64,000 bases of DNA from Beijerinckiaceae bacterium (GCA_019745195.1 JAIETL010000006.1:1-64000); one strand, 5' to 3'. Positions 1-8,848 are shown, numbered from the stretch's first letter. The notes: generated from the sequence alone by a model not told the origin. Program-made: numbers and translations.

Positions 1-1124
1 CTGGCCTGCTCGGGCTCGAGATGGCGCGCGACCATGGCCGGCAGCCGGCCGAGATCGGTCGGGCGGATCGCCTCGTGCGCTTCCTGTGCGTTCTTGGCCT
101 TGACCGTATATTTGCGCGGCACGCCGGGCACGTAAGCCTCGCCGAACTCCTTGCCGATGACGCGGCGGGCGGCGGCGATGGCCGAGCCGTCCATGTCGAC
201 GCCGTCGGTTCGCATATAGGTGATCAGGCCGACGGTCTCGCCGCCGATATCGACGCCCTCATAGAGCCGCTGGGCGAGCTGCATGGTGCGCGCCGGCGCG
301 AGGCCGAGTTTGCGCGAGGCCTCCTGCTGCAGCGTCGAGGTCTGGAAGGGCGGGTAGGGGTGGCGCTTGACCGGCTTCGCCTCGACCTCGGCGACGCTGA
401 AGGCGGCCGTGTCGAGCGCGGCCTTGAAGGCGTGCGCCTGCTCGCCGGTGCCGATGTCGAGCCTTGTGATCTTCTTGCCGTCCGCCCCGACGAGGCGGGC
501 GTCGAAAACGCCGCCGGCAGCCGTCGCCAGTGTCGCTACCAAAGACCAGTATTCGCGGGCCCTGAACGCCTCGATCTCGCGCTCGCGGTCGCAGACGATG
601 CGCAGCGCCACCGACTGGACCCGGCCGGCCGAGCGTGCGCCCGGCAGCTTGCGCCAGAGCACCGGCGAGAGCGTGAAGCCGACGAGATAGTCGAGCGCCC
701 GGCGCGCGAGATAGGCGTCGACCAGCGCCTGGTCGACCTGGCGCGGATTGGCCAGCGCGGTCTGCACCGCATCCTTGGTCACGGCGTTGAAGGTGACGCG
801 CTCGACCGGGATGCCCTTCAGCGCGCGCTTGGCGTTCAGCGCCTCCAGCACATGCCAGGAGATCGCCTCGCCTTCGCGATCCGGGTCGGTCGCCAGGATC
901 AGCTTGTCGGCGCCCTTCAGCGCCTTGACGATCTCGCCGACCTGCTTGGCCCCGCGCCCCTCGATCTCCCACTTCATCGCGAAGTCGTTGTCGGGCTCGA
1001 CCGAGCCGTCCTTCGCCGGAAGGTCGCGGATATGCCCGAACGAGGCGATGACCTCGTAGTCGGAGCCGAGATACTTGTTGATCGTCTTGGCCTTGGCCGG
1101 CGACTCGACGACGAGGAGCTTCAT
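1..1124 (-). CDS. topA: DNA topoisomerase I, N-terminal part (cut by window edge)
   Basis: Type IA topoisomerase that relaxes negative supercoils. The minus-strand translation begins MKLLVVESPAKAKTINKYLG, the TOPRIM start with the catalytic glutamate region. It continues through a DPDREGEA metal-binding motif and the active-site tyrosine context GLITYMRTDGVD. The start at 1124 is the only one consistent with the family N-terminus. About 374 residues are present; the rest of the transesterase core and the zinc-finger C-terminus lie to the left of the window. It is divergent from the VapBC pair and pyrB, whereas in many relatives topA follows dprA on the same strand, so this locus looks rearranged. 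Identity is certain from the motifs. Confidence 0.96.
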   Translation of the reverse strand, partial: MKLLVVESPAKAKTINKYLGSDYEVIASFGHIRDLPAKDGSVEPDNDFAMKWEIEGRGAKQVGEIVKALKGADKLILATDPDREGEAISWHVLEALNAKRALKGIPVERVTFNAVTKDAVQTALANPRQVDQALVDAYLARRALDYLVGFTLSPVLWRKLPGARSAGRVQSVALRIVCDREREIEAFRAREYWSLVATLATAAGGVFDARLVGADGKKITRLDIGTGEQAHAFKAALDTAAFSVAEVEAKPVKRHPYPPFQTSTLQQEASRKLGLAPARTMQLAQRLYEGVDIGGETVGLITYMRTDGVDMDGSAIAAARRVIGKEFGEAYVPGVPRKYTVKAKNAQEAHEAIRPTDLGRLPAMVARHLEPEQA

Positions 1125-1300
1125 GGGGCGTTTCAATCTCGATATGGCAAGAATCTGCGCAGGCACATGGCGTGCCGGCCGAATACGACCCGACGCGGTG
1201 CGAGGTGATAGCGGGTCGGGAGCGGCGGCGAAAGTGGGGAGAGCGGCGCGCGATGTCAAACGGCGGCGGCTGTTGCGCGGATGTCGACGGGTGTCGGCGG

Positions 1301-1323
1301 TTGTGCTAGCACTGCTATCACAA
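1301..1323. promoter_or_regulatory. Probable autoregulatory operator of the vapBC-type pair
   Basis: Two 11-bp arms, TTGTGCTAGCA (1301-1311) and TGCTATCACAA (1313-1323), are inverted around a single C and match at 10 of 11 positions. The site lies about 20 bp upstream of the antitoxin start and just ahead of its GGAG ribosome-binding site (1331-1334). Ribbon-helix-helix antitoxins of the VapB/FitA class bind such palindromes to repress their own operon. The binding role is inference from position and symmetry. Confidence 0.6.
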
Positions 1324-1341
1324 TCACGCAGGAGAAGCGAA

Positions 1342-1584
1342 ATGGTCACCAGTCTTCACGTCCGCAATCTCGACGAGCGGCTGGTTGCGCGTCTCAAACG
1401 ACGCGCTTCGAACAATCACCGCTCTGTGGAGGCGGAGCATCGGGCCATCCTCGCGGACGCGCTCGGGCCTGATCTCGACTCGGACTTCGAGCAACGCCTG
1501 GCCGATTTTCGTAGCAGGATCAGCGATCGGCGGCACACCCCTTCCGAAGTGCTGCAGCAGATGTCACGAGACGAGGCCCGATGA
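1342..1584 (+). CDS. VapB/FitA-like ribbon-helix-helix antitoxin
   Basis: An 80-residue antitoxin. The N-terminus MVTSLHVRNLDERLVARLKR followed by a helix with HRSVEAEHRAIL matches the FitA/VapB ribbon-helix-helix pattern (beta strand, then RSxEAExRxIL). Residues 45-80 would form the toxin-neutralising tail. The ATG at 1342 is chosen because GGAGAAG lies 5-11 bases upstream; the same frame stays open further upstream but without a comparable site. Its TGA overlaps the toxin ATG (ATGA at 1581-1584), implying translational coupling. It is probably autoregulated through the palindrome at 1301-1323. The family call is firm; the exact subfamily (FitA or VapB) is less so. Confidence 0.85.
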   Translation: MVTSLHVRNLDERLVARLKRRASNNHRSVEAEHRAILADALGPDLDSDFEQRLADFRSRISDRRHTPSEVLQQMSRDEAR

Positions 1585-2015
1585 CGGCGTTCGTGGTCGA
1601 TGCGAGCGTTGTCGTCAAATGGGTGTCGATGGAGGCCGATTCCGAACAGGCCCTGTTCCTGATGCGCAATCACCGGCTTCTTGCTCCGGATTTGCTCGTG
1701 GCCGAAATCGCAAACACTTTGGCCACGAAAATACGGTTGCAGGAACTGAGCCTGTCCGAAGCGCAGGAGGCGGCGGGGTTCATCAGCGCTGTCAGGATCG
1801 AACTCGCGGCGACGACGGATTTCATGACAACCGCGATAGGCTTGGCTGCGACCCTCAGGCATCCGGCCTATGATTGCTTCTATCTGGCGCTCGCGCTGGC
1901 AAAGGGCGTCAGCTTTGTGACCGCCGACAGCCGCTTTTTGCGAGCCCTTGAGCGGTATGGCGATGATGAGCAGCGTGCGGCTTGCCTGTCGCTGGAACAC
2001 GCCGCCACGCGCTGA
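1581..2015 (+). CDS. PIN-domain ribonuclease toxin (VapC family)
   Basis: A 144-residue PIN-domain protein, the usual length for VapC toxins, which cleave tRNA or rRNA when released from the antitoxin. The acidic metal-binding residues are visible: D7 in [12 protein letters not shown]42 in [11 protein letters not shown]98 in [12 protein letters not shown] and D116 in FVTADSRF. The gene overlaps the antitoxin by 4 bp, the classical VapBC order. The target RNA cannot be read from sequence. It sits between topA and pyrB, which are housekeeping genes, so the pair was probably acquired. Confidence 0.92.
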   Translation: MTAFVVDASVVVKWVSMEADSEQALFLMRNHRLLAPDLLVAEIANTLATKIRLQELSLSEAQEAAGFISAVRIELAATTDFMTTAIGLAATLRHPAYDCFYLALALAKGVSFVTADSRFLRALERYGDDEQRAACLSLEHAATR

Positions 2016-2061
2016 AGCGCCTTGCACGCGCGGCGCTCTGCCCCTAAACACCCGTCTTCAC

Positions 2062-3006
2062 ATGACATCGCAAGCGCCGCTCTATCCGCACCGCCACCTC
2101 CTCGGCATCGAGGGGCTGTCCCATCTGGATATCGAGGCGCTGCTCGACCGGGCGGAGTCTTACGTCGCGCTGTCGCGGCAGGTCGAGAAGAAGACTGCGA
2201 CCCTGCGCGGGCGCACCCAGATCAACCTGTTCTTCGAGCCCTCGACGCGGACGCAGGCCTCCTTCGAGCTCGCCGGCAAGCGGCTCGGCGCGGATGTGAT
2301 GAACATGTCGGTCGCCTCCTCCTCGGTGAAGAAGGGCGAGACGCTGATCGATACGGCCGCCACGCTCTACGCGATGCGGCCCGATATCCTCGTCGTGCGC
2401 CATCACGCAGCCGGCGCGGTCAATCTTTTGGCGCGAAAAGTCGGCTGTTCGGTGGTCAATGCCGGCGACGGCGCGCATGAGCATCCGACGCAGGCCCTGC
2501 TCGATGCGCTGACGATCCGCCGCAACAAGGGCAGGATCATGGGCCTGACGGTCGCGATCTGCGGCGACATCCTGCATTCGCGCGTCGCCCGCTCCAACAT
2601 CATCCTGCTCAACGCGCTCGGCGCGAAAGTCCGCCTGATCGCGCCCTCGACGCTGCTGCCGGCCGGCATCGAGCGCATGGGCGTCAGTGTCTTCACCGAC
2701 ATGAAGAAGGGGCTGCAAGGCGCTGACATCGTGATGATGCTGCGCCTTCAGCTCGAACGCATGCATGGCGCTTTCGTGCCGTCCTCGAAGGAGTATTTCC
2801 GCTATTACGGACTGGACCGGGCCAAGCTCGATCTCGCGGCGGACGATGCGCTGGTGATGCATCCCGGCCCGATGAACCGCGGCGTCGAGATTTCCTCGGA
2901 GGTGGCCGACAGCGCGCAATCCCTGATCCGGGAGCAGGTCGAGATAGGCGTCGCGGTTCGCATGGCCGTGCTCGATGCGCTCTCGCAGCATCTGCCCAAT
3001 GGCTGA
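2062..3006 (+). CDS. pyrB: Aspartate carbamoyltransferase catalytic chain
   Basis: Transfers carbamoyl phosphate to aspartate in the committed step of pyrimidine synthesis. Its 314 residues are the usual catalytic-chain length. The carbamoyl-phosphate loop [16 protein letters not shown] and the motif [11 protein letters not shown] are present, with the late [12 protein letters not shown] loop near the C-terminus. The ATG at 2062 gives [19 protein letters not shown], the alphaproteobacterial N-terminus; the frame is open further upstream inside the toxin gene but that part is not conserved in character. No pyrI is present. It is followed by a small membrane gene and a degenerate pyrC, the arrangement in which a dihydroorotase-like protein scaffolds ATCase. 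Confidence 0.97.
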   Translation: MTSQAPLYPHRHLLGIEGLSHLDIEALLDRAESYVALSRQVEKKTATLRGRTQINLFFEPSTRTQASFELAGKRLGADVMNMSVASSSVKKGETLIDTAATLYAMRPDILVVRHHAAGAVNLLARKVGCSVVNAGDGAHEHPTQALLDALTIRRNKGRIMGLTVAICGDILHSRVARSNIILLNALGAKVRLIAPSTLLPAGIERMGVSVFTDMKKGLQGADIVMMLRLQLERMHGAFVPSSKEYFRYYGLDRAKLDLAADDALVMHPGPMNRGVEISSEVADSAQSLIREQVEIGVAVRMAVLDALSQHLPNG

Positions 3007-3011
3007 GCGGG

Positions 3012-3254
3012 ATGGACAGCCTCGTCGCCATGCTGCTGGGGCTGATGCGGCGGGCGCGCTTCGTCTTCGTGGCGGTGTATCTGCTGGTCGCTGCGGGCTT
3101 CCTGCTTGCCGATCCGCGCTCCGGCTGGACCTGGTTCATCATCGTCGCGGGCGCGATCCTGTGCGCGCTGTTCTGGGCGCTGGTCGCGTTCTGGACGCAT
3201 GTGTTCGCGGGCAGGCACGGCCGTGGCGGCGCTGACGGGAACGGACATGGCTGA
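3012..3254 (+). CDS. Small two-span membrane protein between pyrB and pyrC
   Basis: An 80-residue protein of unknown function. Two hydrophobic segments are visible (about residues 16-33 and 41-63), separated by a short polar turn with DPRSGW, and a glycine/histidine-rich tail ends in GRGGADGNGHG. It starts 6 bp after the pyrB stop and its last 8 bp overlap the pyrC start, so it is almost certainly co-transcribed and perhaps coupled to pyrC. The hydrophobicity pattern and tight packing support a real gene. No family is recognised and any link to pyrimidine metabolism is only contextual. Confidence 0.6.
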   Translation: MDSLVAMLLGLMRRARFVFVAVYLLVAAGFLLADPRSGWTWFIIVAGAILCALFWALVAFWTHVFAGRHGRGGADGNGHG

Positions 3255-4548
3255 AGCGACCGACATCGCGATCCTCGATGCGCGCCTCGTCGATCCGGCA
3301 ACAGGCCGGGACGGGCGCGGCTCCGTGCTGATCCGCGATAGGGCGATCACGGACATCGTCTGGGGCGCGGCTCCCGCCTTGGGCGAAGGCACGCGCCGCG
3401 TCGATGGGCGGGATCTCGTCCTCGCGCCCGGCCTCGTCGATCTGCGCGCCTTTCTCGGCGAACCGGGAGCGGAGTTCCGCGAAACGCTCGGCTCGGGCTC
3501 GCAGGCGGCCGCCGCCGGCGGCGTCACCACCATCGTCTGCCGGCCCGACACCGATCCGCCGATCGACGATCCCGCTATCATCGACTTCATCAAGCGCCGC
3601 GCCCGCGACAAGGCGGTCGTCAACGTCCTGCCCTGCGCGGCGCTCACCAAAGGCATTCTGGGCAAGGAGATCACCGAATTCGGGCTGCTGCTGGAGGCCG
3701 GCGCGGTCGCGTTCGGGGACGGCGCGAAGGCGGTCCGCAACCCGCAGCTGATGCGCCGCGCGATGATCTACGCGCGCGATTTCGACGCTCTGATCATGAA
3801 CCATGTCGAGGATCCCGACCTGCGCGGCTCCGGCGTGATGAACGAGGGCGAGTTCGCCAGCCGCAAGGGGCTGCCTGGCATACCGACCGAGGCCGAGACG
3901 GTGATGCTGGAGCGCGATATCCGCCTCGCGCGGGCGACCGGCGCGCGTTACCACGCCGCGATGATCTCATGCGCGGAATCGGTGGACCTCGTCCGGCGGG
4001 CCAAGGCCAACGGCGTCCGCATCACCTGCGGCGTCTCGATCAACAACCTGACGCTCAACGAGAACGATGTCGGCGAGTACCGCACCTTCTGCAAGGTCTC
4101 GCCGCCGCTGCGCCATGAGGATGAGCGCCTCGCCATGATCGCGGCTCTGGCCGAAGGCGTCATCGACGTCGTCGTCTCGGACCACGACCCGCAGGATGTC
4201 GAGACCAAGCGCCAGCCCTTCGCGGAGGCCGCCGACGGCGCGCTCGGCATCGAGACGCTGCTGCCGGCGGCTCTGCGCATGGTCCATGCCGGGCAGATCG
4301 GGCTTCCGGCGCTGCTGGCGGCGCTGTCGACGCGGCCGGCAGGACTGATTGGCCTGTCCTGCGGGCGGCTGGCGGTCGGCGCGCCGGCCGATCTGATGCT
4401 GCTCGACCCCGACGCGCCCCATGTCGTCGACAAGCGCCTGCTGAAATCGCGCGCCAAGAACTCGCCTTTCGACGAGGCAAGGCTGGAAGGACTGGTCCAG
4501 ATGACGCTGGTCGCCGGCCGGGTGGTCTACGAGGCGCAACGCGGCTAG
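3247..4548 (+). CDS. pyrC: Dihydroorotase-like protein lacking zinc ligands (PyrC' / PyrX type)
   Basis: A 433-residue amidohydrolase-fold protein of the class I dihydroorotase family. The usual HxH zinc pair of the DxHxHxREPG motif is replaced: the segment reads DLRAFLGEPG, with R67 and F69 where the histidines should be and glycine for the substrate arginine. The later zinc histidine is also changed (M239 in YHAAMISC). H186 (NHVEDPDL) and D312 (VSDHDPQ) remain. Pseudomonas PyrC' proteins with such losses are inactive but needed to assemble ATCase, and pyrB lies upstream here. The likely role is therefore structural, with an active dihydroorotase elsewhere in the genome; automated pipelines would call it dihydroorotase. 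Confidence 0.88.
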   Translation: MAEATDIAILDARLVDPATGRDGRGSVLIRDRAITDIVWGAAPALGEGTRRVDGRDLVLAPGLVDLRAFLGEPGAEFRETLGSGSQAAAAGGVTTIVCRPDTDPPIDDPAIIDFIKRRARDKAVVNVLPCAALTKGILGKEITEFGLLLEAGAVAFGDGAKAVRNPQLMRRAMIYARDFDALIMNHVEDPDLRGSGVMNEGEFASRKGLPGIPTEAETVMLERDIRLARATGARYHAAMISCAESVDLVRRAKANGVRITCGVSINNLTLNENDVGEYRTFCKVSPPLRHEDERLAMIAALAEGVIDVVVSDHDPQDVETKRQPFAEAADGALGIETLLPAALRMVHAGQIGLPALLAALSTRPAGLIGLSCGRLAVGAPADLMLLDPDAPHVVDKRLLKSRAKNSPFDEARLEGLVQMTLVAGRVVYEAQRG

Positions 4549-4590
4549 GCTCGCGCGACGCGCGGGGCGGGCACGAGGGCAGGGGCGGGC

Positions 4591-5214
4591 ATGCCGGAAC
4601 TGATGAAACTTGGCTTGTCATGGCCCGCGATCCTGGCGGCCCTGTCGATCGGCTACCTTCTCGGCTCGATCCCCTTCGGCATCGTCCTGACGAAGCTCAC
4701 GGGCGGCCCGGATCTGCGCAGCATCGGCTCGGGCAATATCGGCGCGACCAATGTGCTGCGCACGGGCAACAAGAAGCTCGCGGCGGCGACGTTGGCCGGC
4801 GACATGCTCAAGGGCACGGCGGCCGTGCTGGTGGGCGCTTTCCTGCTCGGCGGCCGCGAGGCGGCTCTGCTGGCAGGGCTGGGAGCCTTCATCGGCCACC
4901 TGTTTCCGGTCTGGCTGAATTTTCGCGGCGGCAAGGGCGTCGCGACCTATCTCGGCGTGCTGATCGGCCTCAAATTCTCGATCGCGGTCGTCTTTGCCGC
5001 GATCTGGCTCGGCGTCGCCTATCTCAGCCGCTATTCCTCGCTCTCGGCCCTGCTGGCGAGCCTGCTGACGCCGCTGCTGCTCTGGTTCTGGGTCGGCGAT
5101 GCACGCGCCGCGCTGCTGATGGGCGCGTTGACGCTGCTGCTCTGGTTCATGCATCGCGAGAACATCGCCCGGCTGCTGAAGGGCAGCGAAGGCAAGATCG
5201 GCCAGAAGGGCTGA
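4591..5214 (+). CDS. plsY: Acyl-phosphate:glycerol-3-phosphate acyltransferase
   Basis: Integral membrane enzyme that acylates glycerol-3-phosphate from acyl-phosphate, the first step of phospholipid synthesis. At 207 residues with about five membrane spans it has the family length. All three diagnostic motifs are visible: [10 protein letters not shown] near the N-terminus, [12 protein letters not shown] (about residues 44-55), and [18 protein letters not shown] (about 101-118). It follows pyrC by about 40 bp and is followed by dprA with 6 bp spacing, a standard alphaproteobacterial order. It is probably part of the same transcript. Confidence 0.97.
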   Translation: MPELMKLGLSWPAILAALSIGYLLGSIPFGIVLTKLTGGPDLRSIGSGNIGATNVLRTGNKKLAAATLAGDMLKGTAAVLVGAFLLGGREAALLAGLGAFIGHLFPVWLNFRGGKGVATYLGVLIGLKFSIAVVFAAIWLGVAYLSRYSSLSALLASLLTPLLLWFWVGDARAALLMGALTLLLWFMHRENIARLLKGSEGKIGQKG

Positions 5215-5220
5215 ACCTGC

Positions 5221-6432
5221 ATGGCTGGCATCGTCCTCAGCGATCGCCAGCGCCTCGACTGGCTCCGCCTCATCCGCAGCGAAAGCATCGGCCCGCGCAC
5301 CTTCCGCAGCCTGATGAACAGGTTCGGCGGTGCGTCGGCCGCGCTCGACGCGCTTCCCGAACTCGGCCGTCAGGCCGGCCGCAGCCTGACACTGTGCTCG
5401 CAGGCCGAGGCCGAGCGGGAGTTCGTCGCCACGCAGAGGCTGGGCGCGCGCTTCATCGCACTGGGCGAGACCGGCTACCCGAAAGCGCTGCAGGCGATCG
5501 ATTCCGCTCCGCCGCTGCTGACGGTGCTGGGCTCAGGCGAGGCGCTGCTGCGCCCTTGCGTCGCGCTGGTCGGCTCGCGCAACGCCTCGGCGGCCGGCCA
5601 GAAGTTCACGGCCCGTTTGGCGCGCGACCTCGGCGAGGCCGGCTTCGTCGTCGTCTCGGGGCTGGCGCGGGGCATCGACACCGCCGCCCATCAGGCGAGC
5701 CTCGAGACCGGCACGGTCGCGGTGCTGGCCGGCGGCCTCGACGAGATCTATCCGCCGCAGAACCAGCCGCTCTTCGACAAGCTGATCGCGCAGGGCGCGG
5801 GTGTCACCGAGATGCCGCTCGGCTGGGCCCCGCGCGGGCGCGATTTTCCCCGCCGCAACCGGCTGGTCTCGGGGCTGTCGCTCGGCACGGTCGTGGTCGA
5901 GGCGGCGCGCAAGTCGGGTTCGCTGATCACGGCCCGCTTCGCCAACGAGCAGGGCCGGCAGGTTTTCGCCGTGCCGGGCTCGCCGCTCGACCCGCGCGCC
6001 GAAGGCGGCAACCACCTGATTCGCGAGGGCGCGACGCTCATCAGCGAAGCTGCGCATGTCATTGAGGCGCTGGGGCCGCTGCTGAACGACGGGATGACGT
6101 CTCTCGATTTCGTCGGCGTGCGCGAGGAGAGCGGACAGGACCCATCCGACCGGCTCTGGGACGAACTCGATCTGCCGGGCATCGCGCCTGCGCCCGAGCA
6201 TGCCGCGTTGTCGCCGGGTTTCGATCCGGCGGGGGCTTTGGTTGAGACCCGCGTAGCGGAGGACCCAAGCGCGGTTCTGCTGCGCCTGCTCGGCGCGGCG
6301 CCGATCTCGCTCGACGACCTCGTGCGCGCCAGTGGCCTCGCGGCCCGCGATGTCAGCCGCGCCGTGCTCGAACTGGAGCTGTCGGCCGCGATCCAGCGTC
6401 ACCCCGGCGGCCTGCTGAGTCGCGCGGTCTGA
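5221..6432 (+). CDS. dprA: DNA-processing protein DprA
   Basis: DprA/Smf loads RecA onto incoming single-stranded DNA during transformation. The 403-residue product has an N-terminal SAM/HhH-like part, then the Rossmann-type core with [36 protein letters not shown] and [19 protein letters not shown]-terminal winged-helix domain (about residues 340-400: [20 protein letters not shown]) follows. It starts with ATG 6 bp after plsY. It converges on the small unknown gene at 6442 with only a 9-bp gap. Confidence 0.97.
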   Translation: MAGIVLSDRQRLDWLRLIRSESIGPRTFRSLMNRFGGASAALDALPELGRQAGRSLTLCSQAEAEREFVATQRLGARFIALGETGYPKALQAIDSAPPLLTVLGSGEALLRPCVALVGSRNASAAGQKFTARLARDLGEAGFVVVSGLARGIDTAAHQASLETGTVAVLAGGLDEIYPPQNQPLFDKLIAQGAGVTEMPLGWAPRGRDFPRRNRLVSGLSLGTVVVEAARKSGSLITARFANEQGRQVFAVPGSPLDPRAEGGNHLIREGATLISEAAHVIEALGPLLNDGMTSLDFVGVREESGQDPSDRLWDELDLPGIAPAPEHAALSPGFDPAGALVETRVAEDPSAVLLRLLGAAPISLDDLVRASGLAARDVSRAVLELELSAAIQRHPGGLLSRAV

Positions 6433-6441
6433 AGCGTGGTC

Positions 6442-6717
6442 TCAACCGTCGACGCTGCAGCGCCTCGTCTGGTCGCCGGCCTCCTGCCGCGTCAGTTCGA
6501 TGAAGTGCAGAAGATGCTTCAGCTCGGCGGCCCGGGCCATCGTCGCGAGTTCGCCGAGCAGCAGTTCGATATAGCGCGAGACCTCGAACTGGAGCTGGCG
6601 ATGCTGCGCCCGGCAGGCTTCGACGGAAGCGCTGTCGAAGACGGCATCGAGCAAAGCGGGATCAGTGGCCGCCTCGTCGTGGCGGGCGCGAAGTTCGGGC
6701 GTGGGCGCGTGCGTCAT
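6442..6717 (-). CDS. Small conserved-looking protein, paralogue B of a tandem pair
   Basis: A 91-residue soluble protein of unknown function. Its C-terminal half, with QLQFEVSRYIELLLGELATM followed by a run ending HLLHFIELTRQEA, is clearly related to the neighbouring gene at 6796-7080. Shared positions include EVxxYIExLxxEL, TMARxxEL and L.(Y/H)F.E.(A/T)R.EA. This suggests one or two amphipathic helices forming a small helical bundle or dimer. The pair lies on the minus strand with a 78-bp gap and is probably one transcript. No signal peptide or metal motif is visible. Conservation between the two copies is the main evidence that both are real. Confidence 0.7.
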   Translation of the reverse strand: MTHAPTPELRARHDEAATDPALLDAVFDSASVEACRAQHRQLQFEVSRYIELLLGELATMARAAELKHLLHFIELTRQEAGDQTRRCSVDG

Positions 6718-6795
6718 GACGGCATCTCCGGATTGTGTCGGTGAATCTATACAACCTGAAGTTTAATGATTCATGGCAGGTCGTCGGGCTGTGGA

Positions 6796-7080
6796 TCAGC
6801 CTCCGATCAGAAGCGCGCGGCGTTCGACCTGGATAGACGCCTCGATCCGCGCCATTTCTAGAAAATAGGCCAGACTTTCGAGCTCGCTCTCGCGCGCCAT
6901 GGTGCGAAGCTCGGCGCTCAGGCTCTCGATGTAGAGCGCTACCTCGAGTTGCATATCGCTCAGGTTGGAGCAGAGCACATCCCGCTCCCGCTCCCCGTCC
7001 GGAGCGGCTCTCGCATCGGCGCGCTCGGCAGATGGAGGGGCGGTCTTTTCCCGTCCTGGATTGCGCGCTGGAGAGCTCAT
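6796..7080 (-). CDS. Small conserved-looking protein, paralogue A of a tandem pair
   Basis: A 94-residue protein with a charged, proline/alanine-rich first 30 residues. The helical core has DMQLEVALYIESLSAELRTM and SLAYFLEMARIEASIQ. The core aligns residue for residue with the next gene (6442-6717), so this is a tandem duplication that has diverged. It is the upstream member of the minus-strand pair and carries the leader region 7081-7219. No known domain is recognised. The pattern of a YIExL helix plus a YFLEMAR helix may be a protein-interaction module; that is speculation. Confidence 0.7.
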   Translation of the reverse strand: MSSPARNPGREKTAPPSAERADARAAPDGERERDVLCSNLSDMQLEVALYIESLSAELRTMARESELESLAYFLEMARIEASIQVERRALLIGG

Positions 7081-7219
7081 CGGGTTGGTCGCCTCGCATG
7101 TGCGGCTTTGGCCAAGGGCGCAAGCCGGCTACTCATGATAGTCTACAGATTACGAAAAATGCAATCATAGCGTGCATCCGTTTGCGGCGTTCGCCCGTAA
7201 CGGTCTCTCGGCCGCGCGA

Positions 7220-8134
7220 TCAGGTCAGCAGCAGGACCGCAAGCGGCAGCGTGACCAGCGCCAGCAGGGTCTCGAGCGTGGTGATCTCGGCCATCAGCGG
7301 CGCATCCCCGCCCATGTCGCGGGCGAGGAAATAGGCGGCCGTGGCGGTCGGTACGGCGGCGGCGACGATCGTCATGGTCAGGGCCGGACCGGTGACGCCG
7401 AACTGCCGGGCCAGCGTCCATGCGATCAGCGGCATGACGACGAGCTTGAGGCCGCAGGCCACGGCATGGGCGAGTTTCGGCTGCGCCAGCCGGCGCAGAT
7501 CGAGACCCGCGCCGACGACGAGCAGCCCGACGCCGAGCGCGGCGCGGCCGAGAATATCGACGAAGCTCGCCACGGCTGCGGGCATCATCCACTGGATCTG
7601 GTTGAGGGCGAGGCCAAGCGCGGACGACCAGATGAACGGGTTGAAGACGATCGACCGGACGGTCGCCGCCGCGCCCATCCGCCGGCCGCCGGCAAAACGC
7701 GCCAGAACCAGCACGCACATCACGTTGAGCAGCGGGATCATCGACGCCACCGCGATCGCCATCAGGGTCGCGCCGGTCTTGCCTTCGAGGCCCGCCGCCA
7801 GCGCCAGCGCCACGAACGTGTTCCAGCGCACCGAGCCCTGGAAGACCGAGGTGAAGGCCGGTCCGTCGACGCCGCCACGCGCCAGCAGCGGACGCAGCGA
7901 CAGGAGCAGCGCCGCCACGATCAGGATCGCGAGCACGAGGCTGAGGCCCATGGCCAGGACCGGCAGGGGGCTGAGATCCGCCATCGCCAGCGTGTGGACC
8001 ACGACGGCGGGAAACAGCACCTGATAGGTCAGCCGTTCGACGCCGCCCCAGTGCTCGGGCGAGACGACCCCGCGCGCCTTCAGCGCCCAGCCGGTCGCGA
8101 TGACGAGGAAAACGGCGACCAGGCTGTCGATCAT
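7220..8134 (-). CDS. AEC-family transporter (auxin efflux carrier/malonate-type permease)
   Basis: A 304-residue membrane protein with about ten hydrophobic spans in the two-bundle arrangement of the AEC family (bile/arsenite/auxin transporter fold). Supporting segments are VRWNTFVALALAAG after the first bundle, the linker after about residue 150 and the late APTATAAYFLA-like segment (VPTATAAYFLARDMGGD). The ATG at 8134 gives MIDSLVAVFLVIATGWALKA, the typical first span; the open frame extends upstream but with no hydrophobic character. The substrate is probably an organic acid, but the sequence does not say which. It is a single-gene unit, divergent from the Tyr-rich secreted protein. Confidence 0.85.
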   Translation of the reverse strand: MIDSLVAVFLVIATGWALKARGVVSPEHWGGVERLTYQVLFPAVVVHTLAMADLSPLPVLAMGLSLVLAILIVAALLLSLRPLLARGGVDGPAFTSVFQGSVRWNTFVALALAAGLEGKTGATLMAIAVASMIPLLNVMCVLVLARFAGGRRMGAAATVRSIVFNPFIWSSALGLALNQIQWMMPAAVASFVDILGRAALGVGLLVVGAGLDLRRLAQPKLAHAVACGLKLVVMPLIAWTLARQFGVTGPALTMTIVAAAVPTATAAYFLARDMGGDAPLMAEITTLETLLALVTLPLAVLLLT

Positions 8135-8394
8135 GGGAGCGGATTCGGCTTCTGCGGCGGAGGCTCGTGGGGCGGGGGCGCGCTCATGCGGGAACATAAG
8201 CGTGCGCACGCCGTTGTCGTTGTTGGTCGGCGGGCGTCCACTCCTTTCACGCTCGCATCGGACCGGCAAGCATTCCAGGCGCAGGCCAGCTTGCGCCTGC
8301 CGCAATCCCGCCGCGATTGGTTCAGACCGCATTCAACCGTCTGAACCTAGCGTATCGGTCAATCCCGGCCCGTCCGGGGCACCAGGAGGTTCGC

Positions 8395-8790
8395 ATGAAC
8401 TCGCTCAGGATCAACTCGCTCAGGAAGACCGCCATCATTGGCCTGACCTCCCTTGCCGTCGTGTCGGCTGGCATCGTCACGCCCGCTCTGGCGGCGCCCT
8501 CGACGCCGACTTTCGATGCCGCGCGTCTCGACGCTGCGGCTGCCGATTACTCCCAGTATCGCCGTCATCGCGGCAATGGCGGCCGAAACGCGGCGATCGC
8601 CGGAGCCATTGGCCTCGGCATCCTCGGCGCGGCGGCGATCGCCTCCAGCCGCCGGGCCTACGCCGAGCCCTATTACGACGGCGGATACTACGCAGCGCCG
8701 CGCGCCTATTACTACGAGGAGCCGGCCTACTATGCTCCCGCGCCGCGCGCCTACTACCGCGAGCCCTATGATTTTCGCAATCATCGCTGA
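8395..8790 (+). CDS. Secreted tyrosine/proline-rich small protein
   Basis: A 131-residue exported protein. A signal peptide covers about residues 1-33, with the hydrophobic run AIIGLTSLAVVSAG and a likely cleavage after PALA. A glycine/alanine hydrophobic patch (AAIAGAIGLGILGAAAIA) follows, then a tail rich in Tyr, Pro and Ala (repeats such as APRAYYYEEP and APRAYYREP). AGGAGG at 8384-8389 fixes the start at 8395. Proteins of this build are common in Hyphomicrobiales as exported or envelope-associated proteins without assigned function. The hairpin just downstream terminates it. Confidence 0.75.
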   Translation: MNSLRINSLRKTAIIGLTSLAVVSAGIVTPALAAPSTPTFDAARLDAAAADYSQYRRHRGNGGRNAAIAGAIGLGILGAAAIASSRRAYAEPYYDGGYYAAPRAYYYEEPAYYAPAPRAYYREPYDFRNHR

Positions 8791-8817
8791 GATCGGCGCT
8801 CGCGCCTGAACCGATCA

Positions 8818-8848
8818 GCCCCGCTGGCCCATGGCCGGCGGGGCTTTT
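8818..8848 (+). terminator. Rho-independent terminator
   Basis: Arms GCCCCGCTGGCC (8818-8829) and GGCCGGCGGGGC (8833-8844) pair fully apart from one G-T wobble, around a CAT loop, and are followed by TTTT. It lies 27 bp after the stop of the Tyr-rich protein gene and abuts the ruvX stop codon from the other side. Confidence 0.85.
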
